Below are positions 34,031-44,890 of a stretch of DNA of 64,000 bases, one piece after another. How positions within the stretch are numbered: the first letter of the stretch is position 1; each line of letters opens with the position of its first letter. Origin of the DNA: Blasia pusilla (lineage: Eukaryota > Marchantiophyta > Marchantiopsida > Blasiales). The stretch covers positions 16,678,001 through 16,742,000 of the forward strand of contig CM114273.1 in NCBI GenBank assembly GCA_050084515.1. Direction: 5' to 3'. The notes under the pieces are model-generated. The model was not told where the DNA came from. It searched no databases and saw only the letters and a program-made list of their open reading frames with translations. The position numbers and the translations under genes are program-made.

Positions 34031-34377
34031 TGTGTACGGTGGATCACTAACACACTCCTCTACATGCTCCCCCTTGTCTTAAGACGACACAGAAGGAGAT
34101 CGAGGTGGTCTCTCATGTGGAGACCCTCGAAACCTCGCACCACTCTGTGTAAACCCTCCATAGCTACTCTCAGGTCCACTACCTCGCCTCTCAAAATCTT
34201 GAAAGGACGCCATGATGGCCCTCGTGCCCCTCTCACACGATCACTCTCAACCTCACGAGTAATCCCTCAATCACTCATCCCAAACACGCGGCACTCGATC
34301 TACACTCTCCCTCCCCGAGACGTGTAACGTGCGGCTACAAGCAGCGTGGTGTGGAAAATCGACCAAGCTATCATCTC

Positions 34378-34440
34378 ATCGTCCACTACTCACAAAGATG
34401 CTCTACTAGATCTCACCGATCTATCCTAAAAGACGTGACA
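34378..34440 (+). repeat. Copia-type LTR end at the far side of the gypsy element
   Basis: About 60 bases match the last part of the LTR at 26,536-26,597 (shared: CCACTACT, then TAGATC.CACCGATCTATCCTA, then CGTGA.A). It ends at 34,440 with GTGACA, giving the CA end expected of an LTR. Together with the partial LTR at 26,600-26,735 it brackets the gypsy element. An alternative reading is that this is the start (TGTCACG) of a minus-strand LTR of the gypsy element itself. Confidence 0.5.
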
Positions 34441-34499
34441 AGATGCTTGTGAGTCGTGATGTGTTGTTCTAAGAACAACCTTGTCAAGTAGCGGATATC

Positions 34500-36325
34500 A
34501 ATGGTCCATCCACATTATCATAAAACAAAGAGATAACACCCCCGAGCACACCATCAATGTTTACACCAGATCATTAAGAAGAAGAATTTGGTGATGATTA
34601 CAAAGAGCAGCTTGCTCTTTCACTACGATTGTCATACCCTAAGTGGATAAAGCAGATCTTGGATGATAAGGATCCACCAGAAATTGATGAAGTTGTTACA
34701 CATCAAAGGAGATCCAAGAGATTAGAGGAACAGATTAGAGCTTCCACACATCTCGTCAACATGGCCTTGATGATAGAGGTCTTGAAGGTGGACGAGCCAT
34801 CATCCTTGCTCATCCTCAATGGAGAGAGGCCATGCAGGTGGAGATGGATGGTATTCAAAGAAATGAAACTTAGACTTTGGTTGAGAAGCCAAAGGAAAGG
34901 AAGATAATACTCACCAAGTGGGTGTACAAGACCAAGTACAAGTTAGACGGTACATTGGATTAACTCAAAGCGAGGTTGGTTGCACAAGGATATTCAAAGA
35001 TCAAAGGTTTTGATTACTATGAGGATTTTGCTCCTACTGCAAGGATGACAACCATTCAGATTGTTCTAGCAGTGGCAGAAATAAGACATTGGCCTGTATA
35101 CCAATACGATGTGAGGTATTCTTTCCTAAACAGGAGTCTCAAGGAGGAGATGTATGTATCTCAACCATCAGGTTTTGAGACACCCGGATCAAAAGAGAAA
35201 TTGTGTTTGCTTCATCGAGCATTGTATGGGTTGAAGCAAGCCCCAAGGATATGATATCAACGAATAGATATATTCTTTCGAGAGAAGGGTCTCATCAAGA
35301 GTCCATCAGAAGCAAATTTATATGTGTTTTGCGAAGATGGGATGTATATGTTGATAGTCCTGTATGTGGATGATCAAAGGAGACCAGTGTAAGAAAATAG
35401 AGGAAATGAAGAAAGTGTTGAAATCTGAGTTTAAAATATCAGATTTAGGTCTTTTGCACTACTTTATAGGGCAAGATATTTGGCAACAATCAGATTCCAT
35501 TTTTCTCTCTTAGCAAAAGTATGCTAGAGAAATCTTGAAGGCATTTGGGATGATCGAGTGTAAGGCAGTGGTCTTGCCAATGGAGATAGAGTTGAAACAC
35601 TCAATGGAGGATGTTTCACCATTGGTAGATGAAAAGTTGTACAGAAAGCTTGTGGGCATTTTGATAATTTTTGTGCAACACAAGACCAGACATTAGCTTC
35701 ATTATGGGAGTGTTGAGTAGGTTCTCAACTAAGCCTCGTGAGAATCATTGGAAGGCAAGGATGCGTATGTTGAAGTATATCAAAGGCATTATCGTGTACG
35801 GCATCACCTATGGAGTAGGGACGAAAATGATAGCCTTTTGTGACTCGGATTGGGCAGGTAATTTAGATTCTCGGAGATTAGTTTCGGGTTATTGTTTCTT
35901 GGTAGGTTCAAGTGTGGTGTCATGGGTCAGCAAGAAGCAACTTACAGTGGCTCTTTCTTCTACTAAGGCAGAGTACAAGGCGGCTTGTTATGCTTCTTGT
36001 GAAGCAGTATGGATGAGATGGATATTGGAGGACATAGGAGAAGCATTAGAAATTGCTACTGTAATACGGTGTGACAATCAGAGTTGCATTGCCATAGCAC
36101 ATAATCTTATGTTTCATGCTTGTACGAAGCACATAGAGGACCAATATCATTTTTTTGTGAGCTGATCAAGAGAGAGGTTTTGAAGTTAGTCTATTTTTCT
36201 ACAGAGGATAACCGTGCAGACATCTTCACCAAATCCTTGAGCGAAGATCAACTTCAACGACATCTGAAGGGTATTGGAATCAGTCCAAGATAGTAGTCCA
36301 CATGAGAATGGATATTGAGGGGGGG
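34500..36325 (+). pseudogene. Second Ty1/copia fragment: RT and RNase H
   Basis: Broken plus-strand copia pol lacking gag and most of integrase. RT: VAQGYSKIKGFDYYEDFAP near 34,980, then 'YQYDVRYSFLNRSLKEEMYV' and LYGLKQAP. The catalytic LYVDD is near 35,360 in another frame. RNase H: open frame 35,671-36,165 with NTRPDISFIMGVLSRF, FCDSDWAGNLDSRR, SSTKAEYKAA and RCDNQSCIAIA. A C-terminal 'ADIFTKSL' phrase follows near 36,215. It differs from the copia remnant at 19.8 kb and is followed by its own LTR. Confidence 0.8.
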
Positions 36326-36326
36326 G

Positions 36327-36628
36327 TGTTGGATTCTCAACATTCACTTCTCTCAGCACCATTAATGTGATTGGGCCCCTTGTATAAGGAGAAGCCTAGA
36401 TTGATGGCTGCGACTTAGGCGTTGAAGGATTCATAGTAATATGACGTAGGAGGTTCATGGAGTAGCGTTACTAGTGTCGCAACGGTAGCGCATTCTCGTA
36501 TGTCGAGTTATCTCCATGTTCACGTTCTATCGAAGCTCTTCTATGAGGGCATAGACGAACTAGGCTACTTTGTATCTCCAAGATTTGTGATAGATTTCAG
36601 TGATTTCATCACATTCTATTTTCTCACA
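36327..36628 (+). mobile_element. 3' LTR of the second copia fragment
   Basis: Starts TGTTGGATTCTC directly after a run of eight or more G (polypurine tract, about 36,318-36,326). It ends TTTTCTCACA at 36,628: a 302-base LTR with TG...CA ends. A TATA-like 'TTGTATAAGG' lies near 36,380. No 5' partner LTR was recognised in the window. Confidence 0.7.
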
Positions 36629-36861
36629 AGTATGGGGTAGGTTTTTCCATACTGGTGTTCTTAGGGGCACCATGTAGCTCTTTGGTTACTATTTGTACAG
36701 GGTTGAGTTTTTCTTTGGAACAAACCTGCATGGAAGCGCTGCCAAATTTTGTGTACAAGAGAAAATTGAAGGTTTGAACGACAATCCTTGTCATTTTTTG
36801 TTGGAAAGTCCAATAGAGAAACCCATTTAATATTGCTGTAGATCTTAAAGCTTTGCACACT

Positions 36862-37680
36862 GTGATGGCAAAACCTCATGCACCCTCGAGATAGTGCGCC
36901 TTGCAGACACATCCAACGTCGTGAGTTCCGTCTGTTGCAAGTAGACGTAGTCTCCTTGATGAAACCTCCCGATAGCCGGTCGGTAACCACCTCCCCGGAT
37001 AGTTACATACCTCAACGTATCTCGATGCTATCCCAAATTTCCAAGTTCTCAAACACCATGGGCATTGCTCTCTGAAACAACTCAGCCCTTTGAGAACATG
37101 CTCGCATCCATACATCAAGGTCATCAAGGTTTAACATCTCACCAACATCTTTACGAATGGTTGCATGTAAATTTGGCTCTCATCCGTAAACCAACAAATA
37201 ACGTGAGAAAGATGCTAAGGATGCCTCCATGTTGAATGTATCCCATTTCCAACCACGGAAACAAGAGGTCCCAATCTCCTAGGTGACCTCTCTACAAGCC
37301 ATACTTGCGTAAACCTCTCGTCACCGTTTGCATAACCCTCTCCACTAGTCCGTCCGCCCAAGGATGATCTTGGAAAGTGGTGTGGTGGTCAATCAAACCC
37401 TGATCACACAAGGCCTGAAACTCCCCGTGAAACTCGGTACCCTAGTTTGCTAACACCTCAGAATGGTTCGCCATAATGACTCAACACTAAATCTAGGAAG
37501 GCATATGCTACGCCCTCACTCGCTTTTTCAGACAATGCAACCAACTCTATCCTCTCCAAGAAGTGCTCGACCATCTCCAACATATAACGACTATGGCGCT
37601 CCGTAAAAAAGAAGGGTCTTGCAAGATCCAAAATCCATCTATAACCTAAATCCATGATTGGCAATGGATGCACCAAATGT
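36862..37680 (-). pseudogene. Fragment 2 of the gypsy family: integrase
   Basis: Aligns to 27,182-27,990 of the gypsy element in the same orientation, with many substitutions and small indels. Recognisable pieces include 'RWLPTGYREVSSRRL' with 'LLATDGTHDVGC', 'VTDRLSGGFI', and the core phrase RHSRYMLEMVEHF near 37,590. The alignment stops before the PHD finger, so this fragment says nothing about it. Confidence 0.7.
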
Positions 37681-37779
37681 GCTCTTTGCAAAGATGAGGC
37701 ACACAAAGTACCTGGTGCAATCTCATAGAAATTATTTGGAGCAACCGGGGTGTAAGCATGGAGCATTTATGAATAAAGA

Positions 37780-40340
37780 TAACTTTGGCATCTTTTAAGC
37801 GCACATACTAATCGGAAACTCTATGCATGGAAGGTAGGTCCCCTTTTATTGGTATACCAAACGTTAAGTGCACAATCATAACACTACCATGTAGGAGTAC
37901 AATGAAAAATCTAGTGGTCATTGAAAAAAGTGTAGGAATATAGTATAGTGATCATTGTGCTTGCAAAAAACGAGTGAAGAATGTCTTACCACACCCTCAT
38001 GGACTAGTGATGAATACTAAACGATACGAAAAAACTTTAATTTTATGAAACAAATCTGTTTGCTCTAGACAAATCTGTTTGCTCTAGATGATACAAATCT
38101 GTTTGGTTATGTGAATAGGTGGCCTCGCAATCAAGGCCCATTTTTGACCCATTTTTGTCGATGATAGCTTTGGTTTTCAGGATCCGTGCACGAACACTAT
38201 ATCTCGATAGATGGGAGTAAAGTTCTAGGTCACAGAGCTCTGGGTATCTTTGCTTTAGTTGACCAAGCTCTCTAGTTAGAATGCATGAATGAATACTAAA
38301 CGCAAGAGCAATGGATTGGTGTAGTTGGTGCATGATAAGAAAATACAGTTTATAAAAAGTGAACACACTCAACAATTGCTTTGCTCAGTTCTGGAGGTAA
38401 TCCACAAAGGAACACTAACTACTAAAGTAGCCTTTAAGGGTACTGTAATAGAAATGGGAAAATTCTTGTCTCAATAATAAGTTTTGTGTTTGCTGATATA
38501 TCTCCGTCCTTCGTCTCTATCCTCCGCTCTACTCATCAAGTTGTTTGATTACTAGCCTAAAATCTTGGGCGGATCGATCGCTATTCTACAACATAGCGAT
38601 GGATGCGAGCTCATCAACTTCTTTGGTGTATAACTCAACGGATACTCTAGAAACATGATATGGCCCCATTGTGTCGCTTTAAAGAGTGTTTGTGTACATG
38701 CAATGCATAATTGGGCTTGTAGAACATATACTCACTAAAGCAAAACCTATTCAAAAACATTACTCGCCCATAAACAAATGGTGCGACAAGTTACGGAAAC
38801 GAGATAGATGACTTTAAACACTTCCATGAGGATTTCACACTTGTTGGTGAAGACATATGACATATGCACTGAAATATTGTTTTCAGGTGTTAGTGCTAAT
38901 GAGAAACGAGCAGTCAATGAAGTCGGACTTACCGGCCAGAGCAAACTTCGCAATAGTTGGCGTTTAGTGTGTCCTCTTCATTTTCTTTAGAAATCCTCTC
39001 CCATCACCAATATGAGCCCCCTCCCCTTGGTGCTCGTCGAGTACCTCCAATCCTTACTTCATTAGCAAGATATAATCACGTGCACTAAGGAAAACAAGTG
39101 AAAAATTGCCACCTAGATCGTCGTCCTTCAAGTGAAGCTATCGATCCTATATGTTTTGCAAGCGAAGGTCCTTACAAGTCTCCCACCTTACACGTCACAA
39201 CAAAGCTTTGATGAATCCAAGTCAGATTAATTTCTTGCCCACCTCCCTCTTGCACTTTGAAAAGTACTAGTGTCCCGCCCGTGCTATGCACAAGTCAAAA
39301 AATTACCATATGGGAAACACATCCGTTAAATCTAGCTTCTCTTGTTAGCTCTTCTGTTGAACGGTATACGTGTCAATACGGGAGGAGTACAAAAAACATA
39401 CGTGTCGACACCAGAGGAGGGGTTCCTCAAACCCCATCCTCTTTTAATAATATAGCTCCACCCTTGCATCCGTCCGTTCAAGCTGCTCGGAGTCAAGCCT
39501 ATCTTACCAAACTTACGCTCTCCCACCCTCCTGCCACCCTAAGTTCTAAGTACGCGTCATATAATGAGAAAGCGGGGCACCATGTCCAAATGCACAAAAG
39601 GAAGGTATGTGAAATGGGGGGGCCTTTTCCCTCGGATCGCAGAGCAGCAAATTTGAAGTGACTATATGTAGTTGGATCTAATTCCTCACCTTTGTTTTCG
39701 GATGTTGGCCACTATGCGGGAAAACATTAAAAGCCATGTCCGTGTCCACTTTTTGACCCATACTTGACATGGCTAAGGAAGTTAGATGTGGCTCAAGTCA
39801 AGATCAACTACAATCTGTGTTATTATTTGGGTTAAAATCTAAATTGTGTCCTCTTCCTATTCTTTAGAAAACCTTTCATTTTAAATTTATCACAAGCTAA
39901 ACACTAATGGGCATTTAGTACAGATTGTAGGGAGCACTACTAGAGCAATACTCCATGTACTACTACCACGTGTTAGAAAACTAGTAAGTAATACTAGTTT
40001 TCTAAAATAAATTACCCTCCACAATGGTAGTCCTTAAACTAATTATGGAATTGCATTCCAAATGAAGATTCATTCATTGTATGAGTGGTGGTTACAAATA
40101 GAAACACATAAATTGTGGGTGTTGGATAGGTTGAACATTTGGGTTATATTCAATCAAACACATCTCCGCGTTCAGATCCTTCTCATGGAATTATGGATTG
40201 TAATAAAAATGAACTCAATCCTTCTTGTGGAATTATTGAAAAAAAAAGAACATCAAATTTAGCATAGGGATCATGGCTTTATTTTTTTCCATCCAACAAT
40301 TAGAAAGATGAGGATATGGATGTTTAGTTATTAGACATGA
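37780..40340. other. AT-rich sequence without recognisable genes
   Basis: No family motif was recognised. The longest frame (39,257-39,661, plus) has no known domain. A perfect inverted repeat at 39,973-40,005 is listed separately. Confidence 0.4.
39973..40005. repeat. Perfect 14-bp inverted repeat
   Basis: TTAGAAAACTAGTA, five-base spacer AGTAA, then the exact reverse complement. It could be a small hairpin or the end of a miniature inverted-repeat element. No target duplication was identified. Confidence 0.9.
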
Positions 40341-40377
40341 GGGTTGTCACATCTTATTTTGATGAAGGTAGAGTTCT

Positions 40378-40790
40378 ATCGCGTCGACGACATAGAGAGT
40401 CAACACGCTAGGGTGTTCGGGCGTAACTTCGTCCCGAGATGTCGGATGAGGTTGGCGATAGGTTTGTTGCATCGGGAACGTTGTTTATGGTAATTTCCCT
40501 ATTTTGGTTTTATTCTGTCAGAAGAATCATTCACCGATTCGATTGATCATGTGGTAACCTGTGCACGCAGGTTACCATTGGTAGGGCTATTTTTGGGGAA
40601 AAAGCCTTTAGGCTCTTCCCAATGGTATAAGAGAGGGACGGATGGCATTCTCAAGGCACCTTTCTCATGTTGAGCCTTAGGAGCACCTCTCTTGCATGTA
40701 CGTGTGTGGGTGTGTAGGAGCTAGGGTGCTAGCCTCCGGATTCCCTCACAGAAGAGGGTGGATGTGGTTCGATATGCCGATGTAGATTCA
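40378..40790 (+). mobile_element. Possible LTR or leader of gypsy fragment 3
   Basis: This stretch precedes the third gypsy fragment in the same orientation. It contains a perfect 10-bp inverted repeat (40,552-40,577: TGGTAACCTG, spacer TGCACG, CAGGTTACCA). A TATA-like GGTATAAGAGAGGG follows at about 40,624. These suit an LTR promoter region, but no second copy is available in the window to prove LTR boundaries. Confidence 0.35.
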
Positions 40791-40849
40791 TGAGTGGAGT
40801 TTTAGGCCGGGTGAGCCGTTTTTACAGGAGATGGAGGACGTGCACCCGA

Positions 40850-42450
40850 TGCAGCGCTCCTTACTCGCATCGATCTATTGGAGCAGAGGATTGCTGCCAT
40901 AATGATGATGCACCTAAGCTTAGGCATGGAGCCGAGAGTAGTTATTATGGCGCCAACCTCCACATCTTACCACGATACTAGTGAAGATTCAGTTGGTATG
41001 GGATTTATGTGTAGTGCGGCGCAGATTGAGGCTGTTGCAGTGGTGACTCATGGTGTTGTGAGAGTAATCAAGCCATCGAGAGTTGGGGTTGAGATTGACC
41101 CACAAGAGGGGACCAATGGGCAGCAAGCCACGGTTCCCCAGCCGTTCACGCTGTGAGAGGCACTACATACACTGTCGATGTTGCCTTGATGACGAGTAAT
41201 GCCCACGGGTGGGATAGGCACATCAATGTCACGAGGAGTGGAAGAGACAACTCCTATGCTGGCTCGGGTGGAGCCATTCTCGACCACGTTGTTGGAGGTG
41301 GCCACTAGGGTGAGCCAGACTTCGTGTTTTCCGCCATGGAGTTGGCGACGTTGGGAGTTGGACCCGCGGAGGTGTTTTGGCTCGCCGCCACGTTGTGTGA
41401 GCATGGAGAGGTGACTGCCTCTTTTTCAGAGGTAGTTGAGGAAACTACCCTCGGAGCAGGTGCTTGGGACGTCTTCCACTAAGTCATGACATGCGACGAC
41501 GACAAAGTGGGTAGATATGCCAACTAGACCAGCGATAGAGCGAGCCATGATCACACCAGATGTGGTCTTTTTGGATAGCCAAGTTGATTTTTTTTGCTTG
41601 GTTAGTCCCATGGGTATGGGGTACCACCCGCAACACGTCTTACTTGATCCGGGAGCCCAACCCTTGATGTTAGGGAAGGCGGCGTGTTTGGCGTTGGGAT
41701 TACGAAAAGGCAACATCGAGCGTTGTCCCTTTCTAATACAAACCTCTATTGGGGGCATATCACCCACGTTATACATAACTCGACATGAGTTGGTGGTTAG
41801 ACTCCAGCCAGAGCATGAGTCGGATAGAGCGATGGTGCGCACTCGGGCGATTATGACATTGGAACAATCATATGATGTGTTGGTAGGGAGTACGGTTTTG
41901 TATCCCCTTGGTTTTATCTTGGAGTTTCGGGAGAAGATGGTTTCTTATCGGCCAGGGTGGCAACCAGGTGATGGACGGGTGAGCCATCTGCCGGTGCAGT
42001 TTACAAGGGGTAGTGGTGGTCGATCACGTGAGGATACGGTGACCACATTGGCAACATTCACATGTGGTGTTAGTTGATCAAGAGGGTTCGGGGAGAGGAG
42101 CACACATGTGGAGGACATTCCCACAGAGAGACATACGTGCAGGGTGGGTGTCTCTTCCCATGGTGCAGAGCTTCTTTATCGTTGTTGGGGATGAGCGTTG
42201 AGTTGCCTTGAGTGTAGATGAGCTTGTGAGGCAGGCGTGGGCCGCGCCTGTGTCTTGGAGTACATGGAGTCAGGTGATGGTCGTGCTCTTGGGATGGAGA
42301 CTTCATATATTCGGGCACCACCCGTGTTGTGTGGCAGTGTTTGGAGCAAGGTACAAGAGTGTTATATCTCTTCGGAGGGATCAACACGGTGGGTTGTTGC
42401 AGTATGGCAATGTTGCCGAGATGACGGCACCAATGGTGCTAGATGTGTGT
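40850..42450 (+). pseudogene. Fragment 3 of the gypsy family: spacer, protease, start of methyltransferase
   Basis: Plus-strand fragment colinear with 32,730-31,230 of the minus-strand element. The spacer piece (40,878-41,156) matches the gag-protease spacer. The protease frame (41,517-42,077) has VLLDPGAQPLMLGKAA in place of the active D-S-G, and YDVLVGSTVLYPLGF. At 42,356-42,391 the frame reads RVLYLFGGINTV, the same motif I as the methyltransferase of the main copy. The DNA before it also aligns (CACCACCCGTGTTGTGTGG against CACACCCATTGTGTGG). The alignment is lost soon after motif I. The Pro at the protease active site should inactivate it. Confidence 0.75.
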
Positions 42451-42479
42451 AGGATAGTAGATCATGTCAGGTACATAGG

Positions 42480-43200
42480 TGTTTACTATCTGGAGTTAGG
42501 GGGACTCGACTGCCAACTAGGGGCTAGTTGTGGGGTCTCGGTGTATATGCTTGAGTGTATTTTGTTTATGTGTGGATCTACCTGTATGTTTGGGAAGATT
42601 GGTGTTGTGTGGTGTGTAGATGTGACCAGCGATGTGGGTTGTGTAGCGATGTGTATGCCCATGACATAGTCCATGGTTGCAAGTGTCGCGAGGAATCTAT
42701 TCAAGAATTGGAGGAGGGTGGTCCTCAAGGAATTCCTCATTATCCTATTGCGGGTTTCAGAAATGTGGTGTTCCCTTCACTAAATCCTCCATAATGAGTG
42801 CTTAGAATTGTGTCCCCACTATCCTCATCTATATAATTAGAAGAGGATGAGGCTAGAAGAAATCCTCCTTTGGTGTTGACACTTGTCTTTTAAAATCTTT
42901 ATATAATTAATGAATATCATTTAAAGACATTTAAATTAAGGGAAAACTTATCACCTGCACTGCAACTGTATTATGAGCGGATGGGTTTACAAAATCCCTC
43001 CTCATGTGGTTGTCCTTTGAAAATTCTTCTCCTATTGACATGTGTTATTTATGCTGACACTCCCTCTTGTTCTTCCCTTGATCTAATCTATCCGGGTGTC
43101 TTAAATTTGCATTTGATAATTATTTTCTCTCTCCACCCCTCTCAAGGGTTTAAAATTTTAAATAAAGGTTTTATTTAAACCGAAAGAATGATGTAAACTC
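42480..43200. other. Unassigned sequence after gypsy fragment 3
   Basis: GT-rich on the plus strand to about 42,670, then AT-rich. No motif or element boundary was identified. Confidence 0.35.
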
Positions 43201-44810
43201 GCATTCTATGCCCGACAACTTATTAGTCTAGTGGAGATAGAGGGTGTAGTTGGGAATGGTCATAGCGATGTTTGGCAAGCTGCCGAAAACGATATACCAT
43301 CACCTACTTCAGATGTAGGTGAAGTGGAGATGCATCGAATCTCATGAAAAGATAGGACAAGCGTTGAATATGCGGCAGATCCTGTTGAGTGGTCGCACAA
43401 AACCAAGGCTAGCGAAGTGAGAGTCAAATCAAACTCAAATGAGCCGTTGCTGTCACTTGTGAAAACTAGGAACAAACTGTACAGAAACTCGAGCTTCAAC
43501 CGCTGCTACCCTTAGTGACATCCCGCCCGCTCCTCCGCAGTGTCATGTTTACTACGTCAGGTTTTGCAATGTGTGTATGTATAAATATATTACTTGGGTT
43601 TTGAAACTACTGCATCCCACTCACCTCCAGAACTCGGCTTTGAAACTAGATAGATACAGCCGACTCTACTCCAGCCTCAGGTAACATTCGGCTCCGCAAG
43701 AAATCGACTACCGAAGGTGAGCGATGGAAGGCATTCTACAAGGCGAATGAATTTCGGTCTTCTCCAATGGCGTGTACACGTACGTGGATCTCGGATGACT
43801 CACGCGTATCCCATCCGGACGGACATGGGTATGGAGACGGTAGATCATGAAGTTAGGGCTGTGATAACAGACAGGACCGATCATGAGAGAGGAGGAAACG
43901 GTGATGCTGGCTGGCTCTCGGACTGGAAATTACACCGACACAACAGCTTGACGGACGATTGAAGGCGATCGTGAAGAGATCAAAATATGCATCCGCTGAT
44001 CTTGATCTGCGGAACTCGCCAATATGCCATCTCCGCAGTCAGAGCGATGCAGCTGAGCTTCCAGAGAGACGGAATCACGCGAGCGTGCAAGAAGAGTTCG
44101 CGTTCTGCGGGTCGGATGCAGCCAGTTGAACATCATTTTTCCTCAATTGGCAGTGCAAAGGATGACACTCTATATCGCCACGATGGTGCGGCTGCTGGTT
44201 CGTTTTCTTCGTTGCAGTCCTCCAATGGGGAAGTTTCCGTACACGTGGCTCGTCGCGAGCTGGAGACCGAGAGCGCTCGTCAGCAACAGGTAGTCTCGTC
44301 GACAGTGTAGAACTTACTTCTCGTTTTGTTTTGTTTTGGATACCTGTGATGACTCGGAACACCAGTCTATCACTCAATCCGCGTCTGAGGATTTCCGACA
44401 CGTGTGCGCTTTGGGTGAGAGGTCAGTGAGCGTAAGCATGTGCGGAAACCAAACATGCAGCACCATCCGCGAGCCCGAGCCATGATCGTCGGAATAGATT
44501 CCGGCAGACGCTACAAAGGAGGGCGATCGTAATTCTGCTGCCGCGACTTGCCAAACTTCGCTCCAATTGGAGCCCCCGAAGTCCGAGCGCTGGCGCTGAG
44601 AGAAAAGAAAATATTCCTTCGGGCGCAGCGAATGAGTTTAGGATTATTGTCTGCTGCGGCGATCCGTAAAACTGTTCTCGCAGTTAGCAAAGTCCGAGAA
44701 ATTATTCTGCGATCAAACCGACAAGCGCTTTTGCTCGATCGTGGCAGTGCTTTCGCTTTTGTCGTTGGGGGAGGCCCTCTTCTGTCTGTTTAGGGCCGGT
44801 TTTGGCCCGG
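43200..44810. other. GC-balanced island without a recognised gene
   Basis: Base composition matches the genic ends of the window and not the AT-rich repeats on both sides. Frames of 80-108 codons occur on both strands (for example 43,987-44,310 plus and 44,075-44,401 minus), overlap each other, and show no known motif. It may be an old gene remnant, a regulatory stretch or a non-autonomous element. Confidence 0.35.
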
Positions 44811-44814
44811 GGTC

Positions 44815-44890
44815 TCTTTCTCTCTAGCCCCCCTCTTTTGTATCCGGATGGGTTTTCCATCCACATTTCTATTAAAGTTTATATTTTTCT
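44815..44890 (+). repeat. Repeat tail related to 10.36-10.42 kb
   Basis: Contains CTAGCCCCCCTCTTTTGTAT followed by a GGATGGGTTTTCCATCC hairpin. The minus strand at 10,420-10,360 has the same order. A possible 3' tail of a non-LTR element. Confidence 0.3.

Larger units (their letters stand above)
26740..34375 (-). mobile_element. Ty3/gypsy retrotransposon with DNA methyltransferase and PHD finger
   Basis: Minus-strand element about 7.6 kb long. Order from 34.0 kb downward: gag capsid, two zinc knuckles, spacer, aspartic protease, C5-DNA methyltransferase, linker, reverse transcriptase (YIDD), RNase H, integrase (H2C2 region, D-D-E core), integrase C-terminal domain, PHD finger. Protease before RT and RNase H before integrase is the Ty3/gypsy order. 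The coding region is broken by several frameshifts and stops, so this copy cannot move by itself. Its own LTRs were not found; both ends meet copia-type LTR sequence. Two further fragments of the same family lie at 36.9-37.7 kb and 40.4-42.5 kb. Confidence 0.85.

Noticed and set aside
44075-44401. 108-codon minus-strand frame in the 43-45 kb island
   Set aside because: It overlaps an equally long plus-strand frame and has no recognisable family feature.
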